The notes beneath the pieces were generated by a model. That model did no database searches. It was not told the DNA's origin and saw only the letters and a program-made list of their open reading frames with translations. DNA of 34,185 nt from contig CAJXCW010000022.1 in assembly GCA_913051705.1 (NCBI GenBank), positions 1-34,185 on the forward strand, in the 5' to 3' direction. Both the position numbers and the translations under genes were made by a program. Below are positions 1 through 8,277 of the stretch, in pieces. Every line of letters starts with the position of its first letter. The stretch's first letter is position 1. This stretch comes from an uncultured bacterium (GTDB lineage: Bacteria; JAAXHH01).

Positions 1-2
1 CG

Positions 3-59
3 GATGAGATTGTTTTGCGGAAAAAAGTCAGTATTCTGATTGCAAGGGAGTACAGATGA
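3..59 (+). CDS. C-terminal tail of an upstream gene (partial)
   Basis: Frame 3 is open from the left edge and ends at a TGA at 57-59, reading DEIVLRKKVSILIAREYR. The stop overlaps the radC start codon in an ATGA arrangement, which is typical of translationally coupled genes. Only 18 residues are visible, so no family can be named. It is called because the overlap and the uninterrupted frame are what an upstream operon partner would leave. It could also be chance. Confidence 0.45.
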   Translation, partial: DEIVLRKKVSILIAREYR

Positions 60-754
60 CCGAATTACAAGCCGGCCTAGCTATAAAGGACTGGCCGGTA
101 GAGGATCGCCCACGTGAACGTCTTATGAAACGCGGCGTTCAAACATTATCCGATTCGGAGTTGTTGGCCCTCCTCATCAGAACAGGGGACGCATCCCAGG
201 GAAAAAATGCCCTCGAAATCACCCGCGCACTATTGCGGCATGTCGGCGGTTTACATCGACTGGCGGACCGTAATATAAGAGAATTATGCCTGGTTCGCGG
301 TGTCGGTCCAGTTAAGGCGGCGCAAATCGCTGCCGCCGTTGAAATCGGCAGACGGTTAGAAGCACCCCCATTAGATCGCGTTTCATTTATATCCAGTACG
401 GATGTAGCACAATATTTTATTCCTCGCTTGCGGGATCTGCATAAAGAGGTTTTTATGGTATTGTTACTGGATGCAAGGAATTGTCTGATCAGAGGGGTGA
501 CGATCTCAGTCGGCTCATTAACAGCGAGCATCGTTCATCCGAGGGAGGTATTCAAACCGGCTATTTTAGATTCCGCCGCCTCGGTGATATTTATACATAA
601 CCACCCCAGCGGTGATCCGACGCCCAGTCAGGACGATCTGAAAATCACCTCTCAACTCGTTGAAGCCGGACGGATGATCGACATCCGTGTTCTGGACCAC
701 ATCATCATAGGTCGCGGCTCATTCACCAGTTTGGCAGGCAAGGGGTTTATTTGA
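56..754 (+). CDS. radC: RadC family JAB/MPN+ domain protein
   Basis: This 232-residue protein has the normal length and architecture of RadC. The N-terminal half holds a helix-hairpin-helix-like element (GVGPVKAAQIA, about residues 82-92). The C-terminal half is a JAMM/MPN+ metalloprotease-like fold with the zinc signature HNHPSGDPTPSQDD, giving His181, His183 and Asp194. The ATG at 56 follows a good ribosome binding site (AAGGGAG) and overlaps the stop of the preceding gene. RadC is widely annotated as a DNA repair protein, but its biochemical role is unsettled and deubiquitinase-like activity is unproven. The next gene starts about 12 bases downstream on the same strand. Confidence 0.95.
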   Translation: MTELQAGLAIKDWPVEDRPRERLMKRGVQTLSDSELLALLIRTGDASQGKNALEITRALLRHVGGLHRLADRNIRELCLVRGVGPVKAAQIAAAVEIGRRLEAPPLDRVSFISSTDVAQYFIPRLRDLHKEVFMVLLLDARNCLIRGVTISVGSLTASIVHPREVFKPAILDSAASVIFIHNHPSGDPTPSQDDLKITSQLVEAGRMIDIRVLDHIIIGRGSFTSLAGKGFI

Positions 755-765
755 TTAGGTAAGAA

Positions 766-1812
766 ATGAAACCACGGGGAGAGACAGGGATTACATGTTG
801 TATGATAATTGGTGAGCTAGTTTATTTGCCAACTTGCCCATCTGGTTAATTTCACCGATATATCACAATGTGACGTCGTTGCGTTGGCGGAACGACGTGT
901 CCAACTGGGAAGACGGGTTGCCGAACGATATCGCATCCCCAAGGTCTATCAAACCCATGAAGAACTCTGTGCCGACCCGAGCATCGATGCGGTTGTTGAA
1001 ATCACCTCCGATGATATGCATGCCCCTATTGCCATCGGCGTTATGTATGCCGGTAAGCATGTTTATCTGGAAAAACCCATGGCGACCAATTTGCAAGATG
1101 CCAGAACCATGGTCGATACCGCAGATCGCAATGGTGTAAAACTGATGATCGGATATATGAAACGATACGATCCCGGCATTGAATTGGCCAAATCATCGAT
1201 AAGGTGCGGGTGTCGGGCGAACTGGGTGATATAACCCATATGCGGGTCCATTGTTTCGGCGGGGATTGGATTTGTAATGTCGGCAAGCCTATTACGACAG
1301 ACGAGCCCTATATGCCTGTAAAACCCCGGCCCCCGGAAGGGCTATCGGGGGATCAGATCAAAGATTTCTATTGGATGAACAATGTGTATTGCCATAATGT
1401 AAATTTAATCCGGCACCTGATCGGTGACATCATTGATATACAATACGCCGATCTATCAGGGCCTACCAAAATAATGGTATTCGGGATGGATGGATTCGAT
1501 GTAACGCTAGAAGTGGAGCATCTTTCTTCAAAATTCTGGGATGAAGAATTCAAAATTTATTTCGAGGATGGATGGATCGAGATACACCCTCCTCCCCCTT
1601 TATTGAAAAACACGCCCGCTCAAATTTCTGTTTATAAAGCCGGTAAGACCCAGGAACATGTCCAGCCGCAAGCAGCATGGGAGTGGGCTTTCAAACGAGC
1701 CGACGAACATTTTATTCAATGTATTATTGAGGACACGCCGCCCCGTTCGACCGGCGCCGATTCTGTTCGTGATTTAGAAATATTCGATGAGGTCTTTCGG
1801 AGATTTGTATAA
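766..1812 (+). pseudogene. Gfo/Idh/MocA family oxidoreductase, split by two single-base frameshifts
   Basis: The gene is readable only by changing frame twice. Frame 1 starts at ATG 766 after an AGGTAAG site and runs to the Rossmann start (CMIIGE near 799-816). Frame 2 carries the part with QLAHLVNF and the conserved EKP motif (YLEKPMATNLQDA). Frame 1 again carries the C-terminal substrate domain from about 1192 to the TAA at 1812. One extra base between 814 and 829 (probably in the TTT at 825-827) and one missing base in the A-run at 1190-1192 would restore 349 codons, a normal length for the family. Known members are NAD(P)-dependent sugar or inositol dehydrogenases, and the substrate here is unknown. 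Both shifts fall at short homopolymers, so real decay and sequence error must both be considered. Confidence 0.85.
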
Positions 1813-1858
1813 ATATAAAATAGGGTTAACACCCTGAAACTATTGGAGGAAATGATAC

Positions 1859-2978
1859 ATGATGGAGCCATCAGATATGAAATCGGCCATTGTGGACTGC
1901 CGGGAAAAGATGATTTACCTGCGGAGGTGCCTTTGACATTGAAACCCGGGAAACGGAAATAAACCGGCTGGAGGCTTTGATGGCAGAGCCGGAGTTCTGG
2001 GAAAATCAGGAAAAAGCGCAGGTGATCAGTCGCGAAGTCAGCCTGCACAAAAAAATCACGGAACAGTGGTCGGAATTAAATGACCAGGTTGAAGAGGTGG
2101 AAACGTTCTTCGAACTGGCTGCTGAAGAAAATGATCAGGAAACCTATGCTGAAATTGAATCCACGCTCAACCCACTTCAAACACACCTTGCGGAAATAGA
2201 ACTCCAGAGCCTTCTCTCTAAACCAGACGATTCGCATAATGCGATCGTCTCCATACATCCGGGAGCCGGCGGAACGGAATCTCAGGATTGGGCTGAAATG
2301 TTGATGCGTATGTATCTCCGGTGGATGGAAGCCCAGGGCTATGAGCATGATACGCTTGATTTTCAGGTAGGAGATGAAGCGGGAATTAAAAGTGTATCGA
2401 TTGAAGTCACCGGGGATTATGCCTACGGCTATTTAAAATCTGAGGCCGGTGTGCACCGACTGGTCCGTATATCCCCATTCGACTCTGCTCATCGTCGTCA
2501 TACCTCTTTCGCCTCCGTATCTGTGCTACCCGAAATCGATGATCCCGGTGAGATAGATTTAAATGAGTCGGACCTGACCGTAGACACGTATCGAGCCAGT
2601 GGCGCGGGTGGTCAGCATGTCAACAAAACAGATTCCGCTGTTCGTATCACCCATAACCCGACGGGTATCGTAGTGCAATGCCAATCGGAACGATCGCAGC
2701 ACCGAAACCGTGAGAGCTGTATGAAAGTGCTGATGGCCCGTCTTTACCAGAAGCAACAGGACGAGATGCGTAAAAAGATGGAAGCGAAAGAGGGCGATAA
2801 AAAAGAAATTGCCTGGGGCAGTCAGATACGCTCTTATGTTTTCCATCCTTACACCATGGTGAAAGATCATCGAACAGGTGCCGAAGTCGGTAACATTCAG
2901 GCCGTGATGGATGGCAAACTGGATCCCTTTATTCAGGCTTTTTTACGTCGTGATGAAGCCCATGGTAATACGCGATAA
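1859..2978 (+). CDS. prfB: Peptide chain release factor 2, with programmed +1 frameshift
   Basis: RF2 ends translation at UGA and UAA. The first reading frame starts at ATG 1859, eight bases after GGAGGA, and encodes 25 residues before an in-frame TGA at 1934-1936. Skipping one base (CTT T GAC) enters the main frame, which runs to the TAA ending at 2978 and gives a 372-residue product. With this numbering the stop-codon recognition motif SPF falls at 205-207 and the catalytic GGQ at 250-252, the same positions as in E. coli RF2. A search in a single frame would miss the first 39 residues and begin at about 1977. High RF2 stops translation at the early UGA and low RF2 favours the shift, so the gene is autoregulated in known cases. 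It is convergent with comM. Confidence 0.96.
1923..1937 (+). promoter_or_regulatory. prfB: prfB +1 recoding site
   Basis: The site contains GGAGG at 1923-1927, then TGC, the slippery CTT at 1931-1933, the TGA stop and a following C. The internal Shine-Dalgarno-like GGAGG sits three bases before CTT, matching the spacing at the well-studied E. coli prfB site (AGGGGG-TAT-CTT-TGA-C). Stop codon context and upstream stimulator are both canonical. Confidence 0.95.
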
Positions 2979-3092
2979 AACAGTATTGGGATTATAATAA
3001 AGCACATAGCACCTGGTACAAAGCACCCTGATATTGCGCAGTCCTTCGCCGTATACCATTTTTGGTTACAATGCAACATGGATCTTTGAACA

Positions 3093-4631
3093 CTACCCCA
3101 TCCACATCGCCCGGTCCAGCGCTCTGTATTGTATGGCTTCACTTACATGGGCCGCTTGAATCCCCTCTTCCCCGGCCATATCCGCTATCGTGCGGCTGAC
3201 CTTGAGGATCCGGTCGTAGGCTCTTGCGGAAAGGCCGAGCTTGGCAATGGCGGTGCGCAGAAGTTCATGACCCTTATTATCCACCTGACAGTATTGCCGG
3301 ATTTCACGCGATTCCATATGGGCATTGGAAAATAGATGGGTATCATCTTTGAATCGGCGCAGTTGCCGTTGACGGGTTTCATTCACCCGGTTTCGAATGG
3401 TCTCTGAGGTGTCCCCTGCCAATTGATCCGTTAATTCTTTATAGGGGACGGAAGGCACTTCGATATGCAGATCAATACGGTCCAGGAGTGGACCCGACAC
3501 TCTGGCCATATACCGTTGTATTTGAGGCGGGGTGCAGGTACACTCGTGCTGACTGTCGCCAAAATAACCACACGGACAGGGGTTCATAGCGGCCACAAGG
3601 GTAAACCGGGCCGGATAGGTCAAGGACGTAGAGACTCTTGCGATGGTCACCTGCCCATCCTCAAGAGGTTGTCGCATCAGCTCAAGTACATTTTTCTTAA
3701 ATTCAGGCATTTCATCTAAGAAAAGAACGCCGTTATGTCCCAGAGACACCTCACCCGGCGTGGGATAACTGCCACCGCCGATTAATCCCGCGTCTGATAT
3801 GGTATGATGCGGCGCCCGGAAAGGCCTGGTTGCGACCAGAGGTACATCTTCGGGCATCAACCCTGCGACACTATGGATTTTCGTCGTTTCCAACGCTTCC
3901 GGCAGGGTCATATCAGGCAAGATGGTAGGTAATCTTCGGGCCAGCATGGTTTTACCGGAACCGGGCGGTCCGATCAGCAGCAGATTATGTGATCCGGCCG
4001 CCGCCACCTCAACGGCTCGCTTGACATGACTCTGGCCCTTCACATCGCTGAAATCAATGGGATAGGTCGCTGAATGATTGAAGAGATGATCCATATCCAG
4101 ATGATACGGCGCCATTTTTTCTTCTTTATTTAGAATCTGTACTACTTCAGTCAGGTTCCGTAGGCCATATACTTCCAGACCGTCGGCCATAGCGGCTTCT
4201 TCCGCATTTTCATACGGCAACAAAATACCTTGCAATCCAATCCGGGAGGCCGCAATCGCAATGGGTAAGGCGCCGCGGATCGGACGCAATGTGCCGTCTA
4301 ACGACAATTCACCGATGATCATGTACTCACCCAAGCTATCTGATTGTATTTGTCCTGTGGCCGATAACATCCCCACGGCAATCGGCAGATCGAATAAAGA
4401 ACCAGCCTTTCTAACATTGGCAGGCGCCAAATTGATGGTGACTCTTTTGTAGGGATACACAAACCCGCTTTGTTTAATGGCCGCTTCCACTCGATCTTTA
4501 CTTTCACGAACGGCGATATCTGGTAACCCGACGGTTGAAAAATGAGGCAGACCATTGGTGATATTTGTTTCAACGTCTACGAGATAAGCATCTACGCCTC
4601 GCACTGCGCTACTGATGATCCTGGAAAGCAT
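3093..4631 (-). CDS. comM: YifB/ComM family Mg-chelatase-like AAA+ ATPase
   Basis: The 512-residue length is standard for YifB/ComM. An N-terminal S5/Lon-like domain (about 1-170) precedes a Mg-chelatase AAA+ domain with Walker A GPPGSGKT at 221-228 and Walker B VLFLDE at 302-307. A cysteine-rich loop (CPCGYFGDSQHECTC, Cys352, 354, 364, 366) and the C-terminal Mg-chelatase helical domain follow. In naturally competent bacteria ComM is a hexameric helicase that promotes branch migration during integration of transformed DNA, but the gene is also common in bacteria not known to be competent. It converges with prfB and diverges from yggS across a 219-base AT-rich gap. Confidence 0.93.
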   Translation of the reverse strand: MLSRIISSAVRGVDAYLVDVETNITNGLPHFSTVGLPDIAVRESKDRVEAAIKQSGFVYPYKRVTINLAPANVRKAGSLFDLPIAVGMLSATGQIQSDSLGEYMIIGELSLDGTLRPIRGALPIAIAASRIGLQGILLPYENAEEAAMADGLEVYGLRNLTEVVQILNKEEKMAPYHLDMDHLFNHSATYPIDFSDVKGQSHVKRAVEVAAAGSHNLLLIGPPGSGKTMLARRLPTILPDMTLPEALETTKIHSVAGLMPEDVPLVATRPFRAPHHTISDAGLIGGGSYPTPGEVSLGHNGVLFLDEMPEFKKNVLELMRQPLEDGQVTIARVSTSLTYPARFTLVAAMNPCPCGYFGDSQHECTCTPPQIQRYMARVSGPLLDRIDLHIEVPSVPYKELTDQLAGDTSETIRNRVNETRQRQLRRFKDDTHLFSNAHMESREIRQYCQVDNKGHELLRTAIAKLGLSARAYDRILKVSRTIADMAGEEGIQAAHVSEAIQYRALDRAMWMG

Positions 4632-4694
4632 CCTGTTCTCCTGATTGTGAGCACCTGTATTACGGTACTATGTGAACCCATCATCCCTCTTGCT

Positions 4695-4709
4695 CCCGGT
4701 ACACCCGGG
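4695..4709. repeat. Short GC hairpin upstream of comM
   Basis: CCCGG at 4695-4699 and CCGGG at 4705-4709 form a perfect five-base-pair stem with the loop TACAC. It lies in the divergent comM/yggS gap, 64 bases before the comM start. There is no T-tract, so it is recorded only as a possible leader structure. Confidence 0.25.
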
Positions 4710-4787
4710 TTATCTCTTATAGTCGAAAACCAATCGAAGATCTCGTATGTTATTTATTTAAAACACTATTTATTTTATCTTTTTCTG

Positions 4788-4816
4788 TTGCCTGATTGAT
4801 CAAACTCCCATATATT
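4788..4816 (+). promoter_or_regulatory. Predicted sigma-70-type promoter of yggS
   Basis: TTGCCT at 4788-4793 and TATATT at 4811-4816 are separated by 17 bases. They sit 35 bases before the yggS ATG in the AT-rich divergent intergenic region. AAGGTG at 4835-4840 is the ribosome binding site. The match is to the general consensus only, and a sequence this AT-rich can give chance hits. Confidence 0.4.
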
Positions 4817-4850
4817 TATTAACTAACTTTTTATAAGGTGTTACAACACT

Positions 4851-5546
4851 ATGCCGCAGATTGAATATCATATTAAAGTCGTCCAGGATCGCATTAAACG
4901 CGCGGCTCTAATAGCGGGAACAAATCCATCCTCGATTCGCCTTATTGCGGTATCTAAAAAAAAACCCGTGGATATGATCCGGGAAGCATTTCAGGCAGGA
5001 TTGATGGAGTTCGGGGAAAATAGGGTACAGGAAGCCAAACAGAAATATGATGTATTGGGGAACACGGTCTCCTGGCATTTGATTGGCCCCTTGCAAACTA
5101 ATAAAGTCAGACATGCCGTTCACCTGTTCGATATGATACAATCGGTGGACCGCTTATCTCTGGCCGAGGCCCTTCACAAGCGGCTCGCGCCTTTGGAAAA
5201 GAAGATGCCGGTGCTGATTCAGGTTAAAACATCGGATGAGGAGTCTAAATCCGGCATTGAACCGGATCGCACCATTGCATTTATTGAACAACTTATTTCC
5301 TTTCCTACATTATCTGTTCAAGGCTTGATGACCATTCCGGCATACAGCGATGATCCTGACGATGCCCGTCCCGCATTCAGTAGGTTAAGGACATTGCAGG
5401 AACAGATCGCATCAAGCGGTTTACCCGGTGTCACCATGGATATCCTGTCCATGGGCATGTCCCATGATTTTGAAGTGGCGATCGAAGAAGGTGCCAATAT
5501 GGTTCGAGTCGGTACCGCAATATTCGGTTCTCGCCCGGCGCCATAA
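4851..5546 (+). CDS. yggS: YggS family PLP homeostasis protein (PLPBP)
   Basis: This is a 231-residue alanine-racemase-like TIM barrel of the PLPBP/ProSC family, also called YlmE. The PLP-binding lysine is in IAVSKKKP (Lys36). Other family marks are FGENRVQE, WHLIGPLQTNK, GLMTIP, and LSMGMSHDFEVAI with VRVGTAIFG near the C terminus. The protein binds pyridoxal 5'-phosphate and buffers cellular B6 and amino acid metabolism, with no established enzyme activity. It is the first gene of a plus-strand run and is followed by the yggT homologue, a pairing seen in many bacteria. Confidence 0.94.
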   Translation: MPQIEYHIKVVQDRIKRAALIAGTNPSSIRLIAVSKKKPVDMIREAFQAGLMEFGENRVQEAKQKYDVLGNTVSWHLIGPLQTNKVRHAVHLFDMIQSVDRLSLAEALHKRLAPLEKKMPVLIQVKTSDEESKSGIEPDRTIAFIEQLISFPTLSVQGLMTIPAYSDDPDDARPAFSRLRTLQEQIASSGLPGVTMDILSMGMSHDFEVAIEEGANMVRVGTAIFGSRPAP

Positions 5547-5571
5547 CCACTCGTTATATCGGAGACCATCC

Positions 5572-6399
5572 ATGCAATTAATCGAATTCATCATAAACGT
5601 CTATATGCTGGCGTTTGGCCTTCGGTTATTTATGCCTTCTGCAAGTTCATTCAGCGAACATCCGATCCAGAGGGGCCTGTACGCTTCCACAGAGCCTGTT
5701 TTGCGTCCCATCCGGCAGATGATGATTCGGGGTGAGCCACGCTTTGATTGGTCCCCTCTATTTGCCATTGTGTTCCTGGTAATTATACGCGGGTTTTCAA
5801 TGGCGTTTATATCCGGTGCGCCTGCGGTGGAAGGGATCATCTTCAGTTTGATGGAGGTGTTCGGCTTCCTGGTTAACGCCCTGACCATACTATTCCTGGG
5901 CATTTTCTTTATATCCATTGAGTCCCCCTTCGGCTTCAGCACCGTGGGGCACATGATGTATATGGTGGCGGATATATTTCTCGGTCCCATCCGGCGGTAT
6001 ACAGGTCGAGGAACGGGAAGGCCCGATCCATCCCCCCTGATCGGTATCATCCTGCTGAGTGTCATCTATGGTTTGATCATCTATCAGGCGGATATATACT
6101 TAAATGACGACGCCACCGCTGCGGTATCACAGGTCATCCTATTCAGTTTTATATCACAAATCGATTTTATATTCGATGTGTTGTTTATCGTCATTCTGGT
6201 ACGGACGCTCCTCTCTTTCTTTCAGCCCGATCCCGGCAGTCCACCATTCCAGCTCCTCATATTATACAGCGATCCTATATTAGCTCCTATCCGACGGATC
6301 ATGCCATCGACTGGTGGATTAGATTTTTCACCGTTGATTGCAATTTTTATATTGAGATTCATTCAATCCAGCATCCTGCCCCTGCTGCAACGGTTATAA
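5572..6399 (+). CDS. yggT: YggT family membrane protein with three tandem modules
   Basis: ATG 5572 follows GGAG at 5561 and gives 275 residues. A longer reading from 5428 would overlap yggS and is rejected. The protein is very hydrophobic. The YggT signature of a proline-isoleucine-arginine segment followed by a D-x-SPL helix occurs three times: EPVLRPIR with DWSPL (41-63), FLGPIRR with DPSPL (136-156), and PILAPIRR with DFSPL (235-255). YggT proteins (YlmG/CCB3 in other lineages) are small inner-membrane proteins linked to division, nucleoid or osmotic phenotypes and to cytochrome assembly in plastids. The usual form has one or two modules, so three is notable. It sits between yggS and divIVA. 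Confidence 0.88.
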   Translation: MQLIEFIINVYMLAFGLRLFMPSASSFSEHPIQRGLYASTEPVLRPIRQMMIRGEPRFDWSPLFAIVFLVIIRGFSMAFISGAPAVEGIIFSLMEVFGFLVNALTILFLGIFFISIESPFGFSTVGHMMYMVADIFLGPIRRYTGRGTGRPDPSPLIGIILLSVIYGLIIYQADIYLNDDATAAVSQVILFSFISQIDFIFDVLFIVILVRTLLSFFQPDPGSPPFQLLILYSDPILAPIRRIMPSTGGLDFSPLIAIFILRFIQSSILPLLQRL

Positions 6400-6434
6400 A
6401 ATTCAGGTAAGGGCTTACCAAAATTGAGGTGATC

Positions 6435-6920
6435 ATGTTGGAACTTAATCCGACAGACATCCGGAAAAAAACGTTTAAATCCCGCTGGGTAAGCGGATAT
6501 GATATGGATGAGGTGGAAGCCTTTCTGGATCAAGTTTCATCAGCCTTTGAACAACTGGCCGATGAAAATGAGATGTTACATGAACAGGTCAAAGGTATGG
6601 AGGGGGAATTGGATGATTTTCGCACCAAGCGAAAACATCTGGAAGACGCCCTGATCTCAGCACAAAAAGTTATCGATGACATGAAAGGGAATGCAAGGAA
6701 ACAAGCGGATAATATTCTTAAAGAAGCAGAGAACCACGCCGACCGATGGATTTCCGATGCCAACAGCCAGGTCCTGGAAATAAAACGCGAACTGCATGAC
6801 CTTGAGTTATTACGTAAAGATTATGAAATCCGATACCGATCCTTGTTAGAATCCCACCTTGAACAACTTAATGCCATGCAGGCTGATTTTCCGCACAATG
6901 GCCGGGAAGTGGTTTCATAA
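6435..6920 (+). CDS. divIVA: DivIVA domain-containing protein
   Basis: This is a 161-residue protein. ATG 6435 is preferred over GTG 6429 because GAGGTGAT at 6426-6433 is the ribosome binding site and MLELNPTDIRKKTF aligns with the DivIVA start. The N-terminal domain (LNPTDIRKKTFKSRWVSGYD, then VEAFLDQV) is the membrane-curvature-sensing fold. Residues 40-155 are a heptad-rich coiled coil. DivIVA proteins mark poles and septa and recruit division, chromosome or cell wall factors. The position next to yggT and before lspA matches the ylm cluster of Firmicutes and some Gram-negative lineages. Confidence 0.92.
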   Translation: MLELNPTDIRKKTFKSRWVSGYDMDEVEAFLDQVSSAFEQLADENEMLHEQVKGMEGELDDFRTKRKHLEDALISAQKVIDDMKGNARKQADNILKEAENHADRWISDANSQVLEIKRELHDLELLRKDYEIRYRSLLESHLEQLNAMQADFPHNGREVVS

Positions 6921-6991
6921 CTATCTGAGTAATAAACGCCGTTTGGTCTACAGAACAGTATTTCGGATAACCACCAAAGAAGACATGATCC

Positions 6992-7744
6992 ATGCCAGCA
7001 TCTATTTCATTTGAGGAGATTATTCTTCATGCAAATCGGATCAGGAAATTAATCATTGAACCTCATACCATAGGGTTATCCGTCCCCCGCGATTTCTCTT
7101 TGGAGTTGATCTCAACTTCCCATGACCAATCATCTGAAGGTCCGCATCCGTTTTCCTGTTCGATCTTTGAAGGGTCTTATCGTATTCTGCTAATCTCAGG
7201 CGATCAGGAGACAAGAATACCGGCCATTAGGATTTTAAAACAATTAGAAGCAGACGGCCTTGTTCTGATTACATCATGTCAAGGCCTAACGGAACGATTT
7301 CCTCGTGGAACGTCTGTCAGGGTTGTTGACCATATAGGAATGAGCGGGACCAATCCTCTGTCAGGGCCGAACGATGAGCGGATCGGTCCGAGATATCCTA
7401 ATATGATCCACGCTTACGACAGGATATGGTCAGATAAGATAGAACAAGCTGGGCGACTTATGGACATGCATTTACAAAAGACTGTGTATGCGTGTGTTAA
7501 GCACCCTTCCACACCCGCTGAACAACACATGCTTTCTTATCTTGGAGCAGATGTTGTAGGCCATGAGGTGGTTGATGATGTCATCGTAGCAAATCATTGC
7601 GGACTTCCGGTCACAGCGTTTGGATACGTAGCATCCAATTTAACATCCGGGTATGAGGAAAATGGGCTGAGTAACCCGGAGAGTCTTCATGCTCAACAAG
7701 TCCGTATCAGCCAACTAATGGGTCGGATTTTCGAGGAGTATTAG
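6992..7744 (+). CDS. Divergent purine nucleoside phosphorylase-like protein
   Basis: This 250-residue protein belongs to the trimeric PNP/MTAP fold. It has DHIGMSGTNPL at 113-123, GPNDERIGPRYP at 125-136, LGADVVGHEVVDDVIVANHCGL at about 184-205 and VASN at 213-216. In active PNPs the matching regions bind the phosphate, sugar and base. Two expected features are missing. The N-terminal GSGLG phosphate loop is not recognisable, and the base-binding glutamate in the GPxxETxAE motif is replaced (HPSTPAE at 171-177). Catalysis as a normal PNP is therefore doubtful. It may use another nucleoside or have become a binding protein. It lies between divIVA and the dksA-type gene. The start has only a weak ribosome binding site. 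Confidence 0.8.
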   Translation: MPASISFEEIILHANRIRKLIIEPHTIGLSVPRDFSLELISTSHDQSSEGPHPFSCSIFEGSYRILLISGDQETRIPAIRILKQLEADGLVLITSCQGLTERFPRGTSVRVVDHIGMSGTNPLSGPNDERIGPRYPNMIHAYDRIWSDKIEQAGRLMDMHLQKTVYACVKHPSTPAEQHMLSYLGADVVGHEVVDDVIVANHCGLPVTAFGYVASNLTSGYEENGLSNPESLHAQQVRISQLMGRIFEEY

Positions 7745-7849
7745 AGAGGAGTTTGGTTCAGATTTTAATTTCAACCACAATAAACCACGGGCGGTCCATT
7801 ATCCTATTCTCAAGATAGGTGATCTATATTATATGGTCTGGAGGACTGA

Positions 7850-8224
7850 ATGACGGCAGATGAATTGAAACATTACGAAGCGTTATTACTTAAAAAACGT
7901 GAAACTCTGATGCATGAACTTGGGTATTTTGGTGAAAAAACTATTAGCGCCAGCGCCCGTGATATCGCAGGCAGTTATCCGTATTCGGAGCATCCGGCAG
8001 ATCAAGGTACAGAGTCTATGGAGCAGGAACAGGCTTATAAACTGGCCTCCCGTGAAGGACGGTTTTTGTTTCATATCGACGAAGCCCTTGAACGGATAAA
8101 AGATGAAACCTATGGCACCTGCAACTCCTGTGAAGGTGATATCGGTTCGATGCGCCTTGAAGCCGTACCTCATGCCCGAATGTGTATTGAGTGCAAATCA
8201 AAAGAAGAACAGGATTCGGCATAA
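7850..8224 (+). CDS. TraR/DksA-type zinc finger protein
   Basis: This is a 124-residue protein with a coiled-coil N-terminal half and a four-cysteine zinc finger, CNSC at 91-94 and CIEC at 112-115, as in DksA/TraR and YteA-type proteins. ATG 7850 follows GGAGG five bases upstream. The segment EHPADQGTESMEQEQ is typical of the shorter DksA-like proteins encoded next to lspA. DksA binds the RNA polymerase secondary channel and works with ppGpp. Whether this homologue does so is inferred. lspA follows about 50 bases downstream. Confidence 0.9.
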   Translation: MTADELKHYEALLLKKRETLMHELGYFGEKTISASARDIAGSYPYSEHPADQGTESMEQEQAYKLASREGRFLFHIDEALERIKDETYGTCNSCEGDIGSMRLEAVPHARMCIECKSKEEQDSA

Positions 8225-8277
8225 CCCAAGAGGTCTCTCATCCTTTTAAATATGCCGAGAGAAAAGAGCATCCATTG

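Noticed and set aside
139-531. Minus-strand open frame inside radC
   Set aside because: It is a shadow of radC. It has no ribosome binding site or recognisable motif, and the plus-strand JAMM signature is decisive.
1822-1835. AGGGT-TAAC-ACCCT hairpin before prfB as a regulatory element
   Set aside because: A five-base stem with no further support. RF2 is already explained by the frameshift site.
8191-8277. Earlier start for lspA
   Set aside because: It lies partly within the dksA-type gene and adds a charged leader not seen in signal peptidase II proteins.
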